Positions 50,096-58,866 of a stretch of 64,000 nt of DNA are shown piece by piece (position 1 is the stretch's first letter; each line of letters opens with the position of its first letter). The position numbers and the translations under genes are program-made. This DNA comes from Pseudomonas cremoris. GTDB lineage: Bacteria; Pseudomonadota; Gammaproteobacteria; Pseudomonadales; Pseudomonadaceae. The stretch lies in NCBI RefSeq assembly GCF_014230465.1, contig NZ_JAAXCY010000008.1, forward strand, positions 124,001-188,000, written 5' to 3'. The notes under the pieces were generated by a model that saw only the letters and a program-made list of their open reading frames with translations, searched no databases and had not been told where the DNA came from.

Positions 50096-51586
50096 CTACT
50101 TGCGCTTGTTACCGCCAAGCAACGACCCCAACAACCCACGCACCAACTGGCGCCCCATCTGATTGGCCGCCTGTTGCATGGCTGACTTGAGCGCCTTGCC
50201 CGCCGTAGTGCCCAGGAACGCACCGGCCTTATCGGTAAAACTCGGCTCCTCGGCGGCGGGCTTGGCCTCTTCGGTCGGCCCCAGCTCCTTGCGCGCCATC
50301 AGCACTTCATAGGCAGACTCCCGATCGATCGGCTTGTCGTAGCGCCCCAGTAATGGCGAACTGGCGACTATCGCAGCGCGCTCGGCCTCGCTCAGCGGCC
50401 CGATCCGCGATTGCGGTGGTGCGACCAGGACGCGTTGGACGACTTCCGGCGTGCCTTTTTCCTGCAAGGTGCCCACCAATGCCTCACCTGTACCCAACTC
50501 GGTCAGCACCGCCAGGGCATCAAACGCCGGGTTGGGTCGGAAACCGTCGGCCACCGCCCGCAGGAATTTCTGCTCCTTGGTGGTAAATGCCCGCAGGCCG
50601 TGCTGAATACGCAGCCCCAACTGGGCCAGCACGCTGTCCGGCAGGTCACCGGGCGATTGCGTGACGAAATACACGCCAACCCCTTTGGATCGAATCAACC
50701 GCACAACCTGCTCAAGACGGTCCTGCAACGCCTTGGGGGTATCGGCGAACAGCAAATGCGCCTCATCGAAAAACAGTGCCAGCAAGGGTTTGTCCGCATC
50801 ACCGCGCTCCGGCAGTTGTTCGAACAACTCCGCCAGCAGCCACAACAGGAAGGTCGCATACACCTTCGGCGCCTCGTGCACCAGGCGGCTGGCGTCCAGC
50901 AGGTGGATGCGTCCACGCCCGTCACTGGCCGGCTGCAAGATATCTTCGAGCTGCAAGGCCGGCTCGCCAAACAAGGCTTCGGCACCTTGCTGCTCCAACA
51001 CCGCCAGGCGCCGCAACAATGCCTGGCTGGAGCCGGTGGTCATCAGCGCCGCATCGTCGCCCAGCAGTTCCGGGTGATAACGCAAATGGTTGAGCAGCGC
51101 CTTGAGATCCTTGAGGTCCAGCAGCAACAGGCCTTCACGGTCCGCAACTTTGAAGGTGGCGTAGAGCGCCGACTGCTGGCTATCGGTGAGCTCCAGCAGA
51201 GCGCCGAGCAGCAACGGGCCCATTTCGCTGATGGTGGTGCGCAACGGGTGGCCGGACTGGCCGTGGATATCCCACAACGTCACCGGATAAGCCTTGGCCG
51301 TGTATTCAAGAAATGGCATGCCGGCTATACGTTCAGCGACCTTGCCCTGTGGGTTGGCTGCAGCACCCAGGCCGCAAAGGTCGCCCTTGATGTCGGCGGC
51401 GAATACCGCCACCCCCGCATCACTGAACGCTTCGGCCAGGCGCTGCAAGGTGACGGTCTTGCCGGTGCCAGTGGCCCCGGCAATAAGCCCATGGCGGTTG
51501 GCCAGGCGCATGGCCTGGGCGATTGGCTGGCCTTCAAGGTCGGCGCCGATCAAGAGTTGCGAGGCGTGAGGCATTTTGTCACCCAT
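50096..51586 (-). CDS. HerA-like ATPase of the DUF853 (YjgR) family
   Basis: A 496-residue P-loop ATPase related to HerA/VirB4 DNA-pumping enzymes. Walker A is GATGTGKTVTLQRL (near residue 37), Walker B is LALFFDEAHLLFAD (near 275), and VTQSPGDLPDSVLAQLGLRIQHG gives the sensor and arginine-finger region. The C terminus (QAANQMGRQLVRGLLGSLLGG) is a conserved hydrophobic tail. The function is unknown; no NurA-like nuclease gene lies beside it. It is convergent with the DUF721 gene, with only 4 bp between stops. Confidence 0.85.
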   Translation of the reverse strand: MGDKMPHASQLLIGADLEGQPIAQAMRLANRHGLIAGATGTGKTVTLQRLAEAFSDAGVAVFAADIKGDLCGLGAAANPQGKVAERIAGMPFLEYTAKAYPVTLWDIHGQSGHPLRTTISEMGPLLLGALLELTDSQQSALYATFKVADREGLLLLDLKDLKALLNHLRYHPELLGDDAALMTTGSSQALLRRLAVLEQQGAEALFGEPALQLEDILQPASDGRGRIHLLDASRLVHEAPKVYATFLLWLLAELFEQLPERGDADKPLLALFFDEAHLLFADTPKALQDRLEQVVRLIRSKGVGVYFVTQSPGDLPDSVLAQLGLRIQHGLRAFTTKEQKFLRAVADGFRPNPAFDALAVLTELGTGEALVGTLQEKGTPEVVQRVLVAPPQSRIGPLSEAERAAIVASSPLLGRYDKPIDRESAYEVLMARKELGPTEEAKPAAEEPSFTDKAGAFLGTTAGKALKSAMQQAANQMGRQLVRGLLGSLLGGNKRK

Positions 51587-51777
51587 GGTTAATCTTTGGT
51601 TCCGCCAGGTCGATATAGACGGATGTGAGACCCACGAAGTCTAAAAATAGGTCAGATAGTTCCTACAGGAACCGGAGGAGCTATCACAAGAAGTATCACA
51701 CCTTTTTTGACGCTGCCATTCTGCGCATCCCACAAGGGCGCGCATTGATATTAAGACCTTAGCGGACCCTACAAGCC

Positions 51778-53667
51778 ATGAATAAAAATCTGCGCTTCAG
51801 CCACAAAATCCTGCTTGCAGCCTCCCTTATCGTCATCGCCGCTTTTGCGCTGTTCACCCTCTACAACGACTACCTGCAACGCAACGCTATCCGTGATGAC
51901 CTCAACAACTACCTGCATGAAATGGGCGACGTCACCGCCGGCGATATTCAAACCTGGCTCACCGGGCGCATTGCCCTGGTAGAAAACGCCGCGCAGAACA
52001 TCGCCACTAACCCCGAGCCCTCGGCCGTTGCCAGCCTGTTGGAACAGAAAACCCTGACCTCTTCGTTCATGGCCACCTACGTGGGTGACAGCAAGGGTGC
52101 TTTTACCATCCGCCCCGATACCAAGATGCCCGACGGTTTCGACCCACGTGTTCGCCCCTGGTACAAGGGCGCGCAGAGCAGCAACGGTTCGACCCTGACC
52201 GAACCTTATATCGATGCTGCCACCGGCAAGTTGATCATTTCCATCGCGACCCCAAGCACCAAGGCTGGCCAAAATATCGGCGTGGTCGGCGGTGACCTGA
52301 GCCTACAAACCCTTGTGGATAACATTGGTGCGCTGAAATTCGGCGGCAGGGGCTATGCGTTCCTCGTCAGTGCCGACGGCAAGGTGCTGGTTCACCCGGA
52401 CAAAGACCTGGTGATGAAAACCCTGGCCGACATGTATCCGAAAAATACGCCGAAAATCAGCAGCGATTTCAGCGAAGTCGAGGCCAACGGCAAGGACAAC
52501 ATCGTGACGTTTACACCGATCAAGGGCCTGCCATCGGTGAACTGGTACCTCGGCATTTCGGTGGATAAAGACAAATCCTTCGCCATGCTCAGCGAGTTTC
52601 GCAACTCGGCGGTGATCGCCACCGTCATTGCCGTGGTGATCATCATCGCCCTGCTGGGCATGTTGATCCGTGTGCTGTTGCAACCCCTGCACCTGATGAC
52701 CCGCGCCATGCAGGACATCGCTGACGGCGAGGGCGACCTGACTCGCCGCCTGACCATCCAGAATCACGACGAATTCGGCATGCTGGGTAACGCATTCAAC
52801 CGCTTCGTAGAGCGGATTCATACATCGATCCGCGAAGTGTCCTCGGCCACCGAGCAGGTCAATGAAGTGGCACTGCGGGTGGTCAGCGCCTCCAATTCGT
52901 CGATGGTCAACTCCGACGAACAGGCCAACCGCACCAACAGCGTCGCCGCCGCCATCAACGAACTGGGGGCCGCCGCTCAGGAAATCGCGCGCAACGCAGC
53001 GCTGGCTTCGCACCAGGCCAGTGATGCACGGCACTTGGCCGAAGATGGCCAGCAAGTGGTTGAGCGTAATATCAAGGCGATGAACCAGCTGTCGGCGATG
53101 ATTAGTGCTTCGAGCAGCAATATCGAAGAACTCAATAGCAAAACGGTGAATATCGGACAGATTCTGGAAGTGATCACCAGTATTTCCCAGCAAACCAACC
53201 TGCTGGCGCTGAACGCAGCCATCGAAGCGGCCCGCGCCGGGGAAGCCGGACGTGGGTTTGCAGTGGTTGCCGATGAAGTGCGCAACTTGGCCCACCGCAC
53301 CCAGGAGTCGGCTCAACAAGTGCAAAAGATGATCGAGGAGCTGCAAGTCGGCGCCCGGGATTCAGTCAGCACCATGAGTGAAAGCCAGCGCCACAGCCAT
53401 GACAGCGTGGACATCGCCAACCTGGCCGGCGAGCGCCTGAACAGCGTAACCCAGCGTATTGGTGAAATTGACGGCATGAACCAATCGGTCGCCACCGCCA
53501 CCGAAGAACAGACCTCGGTGGTGGAGTCGATCAATATGGACATCACCGAGATCAACACCCTCAACCAGGAGGGTGTGGAAAACCTGCAATCAACCCTGCG
53601 CGCCTGCGCTGATCTGGAACAACAGGCCGCACGGTTGAAGCAACTGGTGGGCAGTTTCCGAATCTGA
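51778..53667 (+). CDS. Methyl-accepting chemotaxis protein with dCache sensor domain, probable amino-acid receptor
   Basis: A 629-residue transducer: transmembrane helix 1 (about 10-30), periplasmic dCache_1 domain (about 35-275), helix 2 (about 280-300), HAMP (about 300-355), and a cytoplasmic signalling domain with the hairpin tip [20 protein letters not shown] and [14 protein letters not shown]. The sensor has VRPWYKGA followed later by YIDAATGK and VVGGDLSL. That arrangement matches the amino-acid-binding motif (R, W, Y, Y, D) of PctA-type receptors. It would steer swimming toward amino acids. It is transcribed alone. Confidence 0.93.
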   Translation: MNKNLRFSHKILLAASLIVIAAFALFTLYNDYLQRNAIRDDLNNYLHEMGDVTAGDIQTWLTGRIALVENAAQNIATNPEPSAVASLLEQKTLTSSFMATYVGDSKGAFTIRPDTKMPDGFDPRVRPWYKGAQSSNGSTLTEPYIDAATGKLIISIATPSTKAGQNIGVVGGDLSLQTLVDNIGALKFGGRGYAFLVSADGKVLVHPDKDLVMKTLADMYPKNTPKISSDFSEVEANGKDNIVTFTPIKGLPSVNWYLGISVDKDKSFAMLSEFRNSAVIATVIAVVIIIALLGMLIRVLLQPLHLMTRAMQDIADGEGDLTRRLTIQNHDEFGMLGNAFNRFVERIHTSIREVSSATEQVNEVALRVVSASNSSMVNSDEQANRTNSVAAAINELGAAAQEIARNAALASHQASDARHLAEDGQQVVERNIKAMNQLSAMISASSSNIEELNSKTVNIGQILEVITSISQQTNLLALNAAIEAARAGEAGRGFAVVADEVRNLAHRTQESAQQVQKMIEELQVGARDSVSTMSESQRHSHDSVDIANLAGERLNSVTQRIGEIDGMNQSVATATEEQTSVVESINMDITEINTLNQEGVENLQSTLRACADLEQQAARLKQLVGSFRI

Positions 53668-53680
53668 CGGCGACGGCCCG

Positions 53681-53851
53681 TTATTCCCCGCTGGGCTCGG
53701 GCTTGGCCTGCTCGCGCTCCCACAATTCGGCGGCACCTGGAAATTCAGTGCCGTCGTCACTGTCCAGATCATCTGGGTCATAACGACTCAAACAGCCCTC
53801 CCCCAATGTTGCCGGGGCTTTTGATGTAGCTTTATCCAGTGGGTCGCTCAT
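53681..53851 (-). CDS. Small acidic protein (56 residues), uncharacterised
   Basis: The frame begins MSDPLDKATSKAPATLGE and ends in ELWEREQAKPEPSGE; it is rich in Asp, Glu and Pro, with a run of acidic residues (DPDDLDSDDG) in the middle. It has no transmembrane or signal sequence. GAGGA lies 7 nt before the ATG, which supports translation. It is convergent with the chemoreceptor gene, 13 bp past its stop, and sits after the purU terminator, so it needs its own promoter. I do not recognise a named family, and I give no function. Confidence 0.6.
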   Translation of the reverse strand: MSDPLDKATSKAPATLGEGCLSRYDPDDLDSDDGTEFPGAAELWEREQAKPEPSGE

Positions 53852-53877
53852 CAGTCAATCCTCAATGGCACACAACG

Positions 53878-53914
53878 AAAAAGGGCCTGGGACGATTTAA
53901 CGCCCAGGCCCTTT
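53878..53914. terminator. Bidirectional intrinsic terminator after purU
   Basis: GGGCCTGGG pairs with CCCAGGCCC around an 11-nt loop, with five A residues before it (five T residues on the minus strand). Confidence 0.88.
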
Positions 53915-53937
53915 ATTGTTCAATCACAACGCGCTGA

Positions 53938-54786
53938 TCAGAATACGACGGTCTTGTTGCCGTGAACCAACACGCGATCTTCCAGGTGATAGCGCAGGCC
54001 ACGGGCCAGGACCATTTTTTCGACGTCACGGCCGAAACGCACCATGTCTTCAATGCTGTCGCTGTGGCTGACACGTACCACGTCCTGCTCGATGATCGGA
54101 CCGGCGTCCAGCTCCTCGGTGACATAGTGGCAAGTTGCACCGATCAGCTTCACGCCGCGCAGGGAGGCCTGGTGGTACGGCTTGGCCCCGACAAACGACG
54201 GCAGGAAACTGTGGTGAATATTGATCACCTTGCCGGCGTACTCGCGGCACAGCTCCGGCGGCAGGATCTGCATGTAGCGCGCCAGCACCACAACGTCGGC
54301 TTCGTGCTGCTTGACCAGGCGCGATACTTCGGCGAACGCCGGCTCTTTATCCTGCGGGTTGACCGGCACGTGGTAGTACGGGATGCCGTGCCATTCGACC
54401 ATGCTGCGAAGGTCGTCATGGTTGGAGATCACACAAGCAATCTCGCAATCCAGTTCGTCGCTGTGCCAGCGGTGCAGCAAGTCGGCCAGGCAATGGGACT
54501 CACGGCTGGCCATCAACACCACGCGTTTTTTCTGCTCGGTGTCGGTGATGTGCCAGGTCATCGAAAACTCTTCGGCGATCGGCGCAAATGCCTCGCGGAA
54601 GGCCTCAAGGCCAAACGGCAGCGTATCGGCACGGATCTCGTGACGCATGAAGAACCAACCGCTGAGATTGTCCGAGTGATGGCTGGCCTCGGTGATCCAG
54701 CCGTTGTGGGACGCCAGAAAGTTACTGACTTTGGCAACGATACCTACCCGGTCCGGGCAAGCAATCACCAGCCGAAAAGTGCGCAT
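53938..54786 (-). CDS. purU: Formyltetrahydrofolate deformylase, housekeeping-type copy
   Basis: Hydrolyses 10-formyl-THF to formate and THF, supplying formate for PurT and balancing one-carbon pools. The 282-residue protein has an ACT domain (FRLVIACPDRVGIVAKVSNFL) and the formyltransferase core with [20 protein letters not shown] and ELDAGPIIEQDV. ATG at 54786 begins the ACT domain; the frame upstream is unlike the family. It is the neighbour of mvaT in Pseudomonas. It differs clearly from the sox-operon copy at 16096-16962. Confidence 0.96.
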   Translation of the reverse strand: MRTFRLVIACPDRVGIVAKVSNFLASHNGWITEASHHSDNLSGWFFMRHEIRADTLPFGLEAFREAFAPIAEEFSMTWHITDTEQKKRVVLMASRESHCLADLLHRWHSDELDCEIACVISNHDDLRSMVEWHGIPYYHVPVNPQDKEPAFAEVSRLVKQHEADVVVLARYMQILPPELCREYAGKVINIHHSFLPSFVGAKPYHQASLRGVKLIGATCHYVTEELDAGPIIEQDVVRVSHSDSIEDMVRFGRDVEKMVLARGLRYHLEDRVLVHGNKTVVF

Positions 54787-55136
54787 TAGGGGGAGACTCC
54801 AGAACTTCGCAAAGGCCGCCATTCTAGCGATTGCGCGGCAAAACTGCATTATTCCTTAGCGCTTATTCTGACCGCCCGCTTTCGGTTTCCCCCTTAATAA
54901 CCTAAGGGTTTACCACCTTTATATGAATCTACTGCGTCATTCTCAGCCCACCCCCACTATTTCAAGGCAATTATCTTTAGGCATACGACCTAGTAATTAA
55001 TTCGATGGCAGGGGTTTGCTACAAACATCCAAAGTAATTCACATAAATACACCCTTAAATGTTTACTTGGGGAAACTGCCTGACTATTATTAGGCCACTC
55101 TCCCTGTCAATCAGCGCTCTACATAAGGTAGTCCAC
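54787..55136. other. Divergent regulatory region between purU and mvaT
   Basis: No gene is seen. The region is strongly AT-rich for this genome, which suits binding by H-NS-like proteins and autoregulation of mvaT. It contains the mvaT promoter candidate described next. Confidence 0.55.
55062..55090 (+). promoter_or_regulatory. Sigma-70-like promoter of mvaT
   Basis: TTTACT and TATTAT are separated by 17 bp, and TATTAT ends 46 bp before the mvaT start codon. Confidence 0.6.
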
Positions 55137-55511
55137 ATGTCTCTGATCAACGAATACCGTGCCACCGAAGAAGCTATCAAAGAGCTGCAAGCCCGTTTGA
55201 AGAATCTGTCCCAAGACGACAAACTGCAAACCGAGCTGGAATTTGAAGGCAAACTGCGCACCCTGATGGGCGAATACTCCAAATCCCTGCGTGACATCAT
55301 CGCGCTGCTGGATCCAGAGTCGAAAGTTAAGGCACCTCGCGGCGCCGTGAAAACTACCGGCACCAAGCGTGCTCGCAAGGTCAAGCAATACAAAAACCCG
55401 CACAACGGCGAAGTGATTGAAACCAAAGGTGGCAACCACAAAACGCTGAAAGAGTGGAAAGCCAAGTGGGGTGGTGACGTGGTTGAAGGCTGGGCTACCC
55501 TGCTGGGCTAA
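55137..55511 (+). CDS. mvaT: H-NS-family xenogeneic silencer MvaT
   Basis: A 124-residue nucleoid protein that oligomerises along AT-rich DNA and silences foreign and surface genes in Pseudomonas. The N-terminal half is a coiled-coil oligomerisation domain (LINEYRATEEAIKELQARL and onwards). The C-terminal half is the DNA-binding domain with KYKNP-like RKVKQYKNPHNGEVIETKGG and WKAKWGGD. ATG at 55137 matches the known start. Its position between purU and sbcB is conserved. Confidence 0.97.
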   Translation: MSLINEYRATEEAIKELQARLKNLSQDDKLQTELEFEGKLRTLMGEYSKSLRDIIALLDPESKVKAPRGAVKTTGTKRARKVKQYKNPHNGEVIETKGGNHKTLKEWKAKWGGDVVEGWATLLG

Positions 55512-55548
55512 GCCTCGCGAGGCTCCTGCCAGATACGCGACACATCAG

Positions 55549-55575
55549 AAAACGCCAGCTTGCTGGCGTTTTTTA
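55549..55575. terminator. Bidirectional terminator between mvaT and sbcB
   Basis: AACGCCAGC pairs with GCTGGCGTT around a 2-nt centre, with six T residues on the plus strand and four on the minus strand. Confidence 0.93.
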
Positions 55576-55601
55576 TTGCCTGGGCGTTCTGTAAAAACCG
55601 A

Positions 55602-57029
55602 CTACAGACGCATTCGCGCGGCTAAAGACTCGGCATATTCCTGCCATTGGTCCAGCACGCCAATCTGAAATGGCGTCGCACTAACAATCAACTCCTGCCG
55701 CGCCTGATTAAATGCCTCCAAGGTAATTGGTGCCCCCCACTCCGGATTTGACAAACGCTGCTGACAGAAAAGTTTCCAGCGTTGTTGCTCCTCGCTATTC
55801 AAGGTATCGGGGAAGTTACGCGCACGGTAGCGGAACAATAATTCGGGCAAACGCTGATCATCAAACGGCCACTGCTGGCGTGCTAGTTGTGCCGGTTCGG
55901 CCAGCCGGACTTGCTCACATAAACGTCGATCTCGATCACCGATAAAACCATCGTACAGCTGCTGTTCCGGGTCCGAGTTGGGCGCAAATTCCTCCTCGGC
56001 ATAAATAGCCGCCAACTTACCTTGCCAAAGTTCTTGTGCGTCAGTTAGCCGCAGCGCTCGGGCCTGGTACATTTCCATGTCCAATTGCAGGCGCTCACGA
56101 TCTTCGGCCCGTAGAACATTCAGCGGCGCGACCACTGGGCAACGGTTGATATGCACCAACTTGAGCGGTACCGGCAGTTCGCCCTCGGCCAGGTCATCAC
56201 GGCGGGTATAAAGACGTCGACGCAAGGTGTCCGCATCCAATTCCAGCAACCCCTGAGGATCAAGCCCAAGGTCACAGACGATCAACGCGTTGCGATTGCG
56301 CGGATGCCAGGCCAGGGGCAGGACCACGCCCAGATAATGGCGCTCGGCAGAAAAACGCCCGGAAATATGCACCATGGGTTGCAGCAAGCGCACTTGGTCC
56401 ATCACCCGCTGCTTGCTGCGCAATTGAAACAGCCAGTCGTACAGCTTGGGTTGTTTCTCGCGAACCAATCGAGCCAAGGCAATAGTGGCACGCACGTCGG
56501 ACAACGCATCGTGGGCCTGGCCATGATCAATACTGTTGGCTTCGGTCAGACGCTCTAGCTTGAGCGTGACGCGGCCATCCTGTTGCGGCCATTCGATACC
56601 CTCCGGGCGCAGGGCGTAGGCAGTACGAACCACGTCGATCAGGTCCCATCGACTGTTGCCGCCCTGCCATTCCCGCGCGTAGGGATCGAAAAAATTGCGA
56701 TACAGGCTGTAGCGCGTCATCTCATCGTCGAACCGCAAGGTGTTGTAACCGGCACCGCACGTGCCAGGTGCAGCCAACTCGGCGTGAACCCGCGTCATGA
56801 AATCGGCCTCGGCGAGGCCTTTTTCCGCCAGGATCGCCGGGGTTATACCGGTAATTGCGCAGGCAGCCGGATGGGGCAGGATATCGTCGGCAGGCTGGCA
56901 ATAAAGATTCACCGGCTGGCCGATCTCATTGAGCTCAAGGTCCGTTCGGATGCCAGCTACTTGAAGGGGGCGATCGTTGCGCGGGTTAATGCCGGTGGTT
57001 TCATAGTCGTACCAGAAAATGGAGGTCAC
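55602..57029 (-). CDS. sbcB: Exodeoxyribonuclease I
   Basis: A 475-residue DnaQ-fold nuclease that degrades single-stranded DNA 3' to 5' in mismatch repair and recombination. ExoI with the metal-binding DYETTG (Asp, Glu near residue 8-10), RFDDEMTRY and HDALSDVRATIALARL motifs. The SH3-like and C-terminal domains follow. The start codon is GTG at 57029; length agrees with E. coli ExoI. It is divergent from the RDD/MoxR operon. Confidence 0.96.
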   Translation of the reverse strand: MTSIFWYDYETTGINPRNDRPLQVAGIRTDLELNEIGQPVNLYCQPADDILPHPAACAITGITPAILAEKGLAEADFMTRVHAELAAPGTCGAGYNTLRFDDEMTRYSLYRNFFDPYAREWQGGNSRWDLIDVVRTAYALRPEGIEWPQQDGRVTLKLERLTEANSIDHGQAHDALSDVRATIALARLVREKQPKLYDWLFQLRSKQRVMDQVRLLQPMVHISGRFSAERHYLGVVLPLAWHPRNRNALIVCDLGLDPQGLLELDADTLRRRLYTRRDDLAEGELPVPLKLVHINRCPVVAPLNVLRAEDRERLQLDMEMYQARALRLTDAQELWQGKLAAIYAEEEFAPNSDPEQQLYDGFIGDRDRRLCEQVRLAEPAQLARQQWPFDDQRLPELLFRYRARNFPDTLNSEEQQRWKLFCQQRLSNPEWGAPITLEAFNQARQELIVSATPFQIGVLDQWQEYAESLAARMRL

Positions 57030-57196
57030 GGGCTATTCCTGTACTGAAGATCAACAAAGTCTAGGCGCTGAACGGTCCTCGCCGCCAGCGCCAAATACAC
57101 TGTACAAACATCCAGCAAAATGTTGAGTGGTTGCTTCCATCGCCGACACTGCTAGCATCCGAGTCTCCCAGCCGTTTTGCACTGCCAAGGATCGCA

Positions 57197-57889
57197 ATGC
57201 CATCAGCCTCATTGGATACCCGCTACCAAATCGAGACCCCGGAGGGCATCGACCTGCCTTTGCGCCCGGCCGGCTTGGTACCACGCGCGCTGGCCTTCGC
57301 ATTCGACCTTGGCGTACGCGGGCTAATGATGGGCGTGCTCCTGGTGCCCTTGGCACTGTTGGGCAACATTGGCATCGGCCTGGGATCCCTGCTGCTGTTT
57401 TTGGTCAGTTGGTGGTACATGGTGCTTTTCGAGGTGCTTAATCAAGGCTGCTCACCGGGCAAACAGGTGATGGGGTTGCGCGTAGTCCAGGACGACGGCA
57501 CTCCGGTCAGTTGGTCAGCATCGCTGATCCGCAATTTGCTGCGGTTTGTCGACATGCTTCCGTTTGGCTACTTCCTCGGCGCCATCAGCTGCCTGCAGCA
57601 CCCCCACTTCAAACGCCTCGGCGACTTGGCTGCCGGTACGCTGGTGATCTACCGAGAATCCCCCATGGTGCGGCCTAAAGTCCCGCAAGTGGCCGCACTG
57701 CGCCTGCCCTTTGCCCTGGACCTCAGCGAACAAAGGGCCATCCTTGGCTTCGCCGAGCGCCAGGGTGAGTTGTCGGCCGAGCGGGTTCACGAACTCGCCT
57801 CGATTCTCGCAACGCCCCTGCAAGTATCACCGGCTCGCGCGGTGGAACAACTCAATGGCGTGGCTCGCGGCCTGCTGGGGCCGACATGA
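57197..57889 (+). CDS. RDD-family membrane protein, first gene of a MoxR/DUF58 operon
   Basis: A 230-residue protein with an RDD domain: the conserved Arg and Asp lie in LVPRALAFAFDLGVRGLMMG, and NQGCSPGKQVMGLRVVQDDG is the second signature. Three hydrophobic segments lie around 25-75 and 120-140. A soluble C-terminal segment (about 165-230) follows. ATG at 57197 is preceded by AAGGA. Its stop overlaps the next start by 4 bp. The function is unknown; it opens a six-gene operon of membrane proteins and a MoxR ATPase. Confidence 0.85.
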   Translation: MPSASLDTRYQIETPEGIDLPLRPAGLVPRALAFAFDLGVRGLMMGVLLVPLALLGNIGIGLGSLLLFLVSWWYMVLFEVLNQGCSPGKQVMGLRVVQDDGTPVSWSASLIRNLLRFVDMLPFGYFLGAISCLQHPHFKRLGDLAAGTLVIYRESPMVRPKVPQVAALRLPFALDLSEQRAILGFAERQGELSAERVHELASILATPLQVSPARAVEQLNGVARGLLGPT

Positions 57890-58866
57890 AACAGAGCATG
57901 TTCGAAAGCCGCCACCAGCTTCAATGGCAAGCCTTTGCCGAACAACTCAAGCAGTTGGAGCAAGGCAAAACCAAGCCCGGTGACGTGGCCACTTTTCCGC
58001 TTCAATACCGGCGCCTGTGCCAGCATCTGGCCCTGGCCCAAGAGCGCGGCTACAGCAGTTACCTGGTGGATTCGTTGCAACAACTTGCCCTGCGCGGGCA
58101 CCAACAGATGTACCGTCACCGCGGTCAATTGACGGCAAACGTGTTGGGTTTCGTGCTGGCCGACTTCCCTCGACTGGTTCGCGAACAGTGGCGTTTCGTG
58201 TTGATCGCCAGCCTGCTGTTTTTTGGCAGCCTGGTGGGCATAGCCCTGCTGGTCTACCTGTTTCCCGACATGATCTACAGCATCGTCAGCCCGCAGCAAG
58301 TGGCCGAAATGCAGGGCATGTACGACCCCGATGCCAGCCGCCTGGGTCGCGCTGCCGAGCGAGCATCGAGCGAAGACTGGATGATGTTCGGCTACTACGT
58401 GATGCACAACATCGGCATTGCCTTCCAAACCTTTGCCGCCGGCCTGCTATTCGGCTTGGGCAGCGTGTTTTTTCTGATTTACAACGGCCTGATCATCGGT
58501 GCGATCTCCGGGCACTTGACCGAAATCGGCTACGGCCAGACCTTCTGGTCATTCGTCATCGGACACGGTGCCTTCGAGCTTACGGCCATCGCCCTGGCAG
58601 GCGCCGCCGGCCTGCAGCTGGGCTGGGCACTGATCGCCCCCGGCCAGCTGCCGCGCAGCGAGTCCTTGCGGTTGGCGGCACGTAAAAGCGTACAGATGTT
58701 ATGCGGTGTCATGGTTTTTCTGCTGATTGCGGCATTTATCGAGGCTTACTGGTCGTCCACCACCCAGATCGCCCCCTGGGTCAAATACCTCGTGGGGGCA
58801 TCCCTTTGGCTGATGGTCGCCGCCTATCTCACCCTTGCCGGGCGGACCGACCATGCGCCTGAGTGA
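57886..58866 (+). CDS. Stage II sporulation protein M-like (DUF95) integral membrane protein
   Basis: A 326-residue protein with a soluble N-terminal part (about 1-95, with the paired-basic RHQLQWQAFAEQLKQLEQGK) and about five transmembrane helices after residue 100. In Bacillus, SpoIIM helps remodel peptidoglycan in sporulation; here there is no sporulation, and only the fold is shared. FVIGHGAFELTAIALAGAAGL is the signature segment. It overlaps the RDD gene by 4 bp and the next gene by 14 bp. Confidence 0.85.
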   Translation: MKQSMFESRHQLQWQAFAEQLKQLEQGKTKPGDVATFPLQYRRLCQHLALAQERGYSSYLVDSLQQLALRGHQQMYRHRGQLTANVLGFVLADFPRLVREQWRFVLIASLLFFGSLVGIALLVYLFPDMIYSIVSPQQVAEMQGMYDPDASRLGRAAERASSEDWMMFGYYVMHNIGIAFQTFAAGLLFGLGSVFFLIYNGLIIGAISGHLTEIGYGQTFWSFVIGHGAFELTAIALAGAAGLQLGWALIAPGQLPRSESLRLAARKSVQMLCGVMVFLLIAAFIEAYWSSTTQIAPWVKYLVGASLWLMVAAYLTLAGRTDHAPE

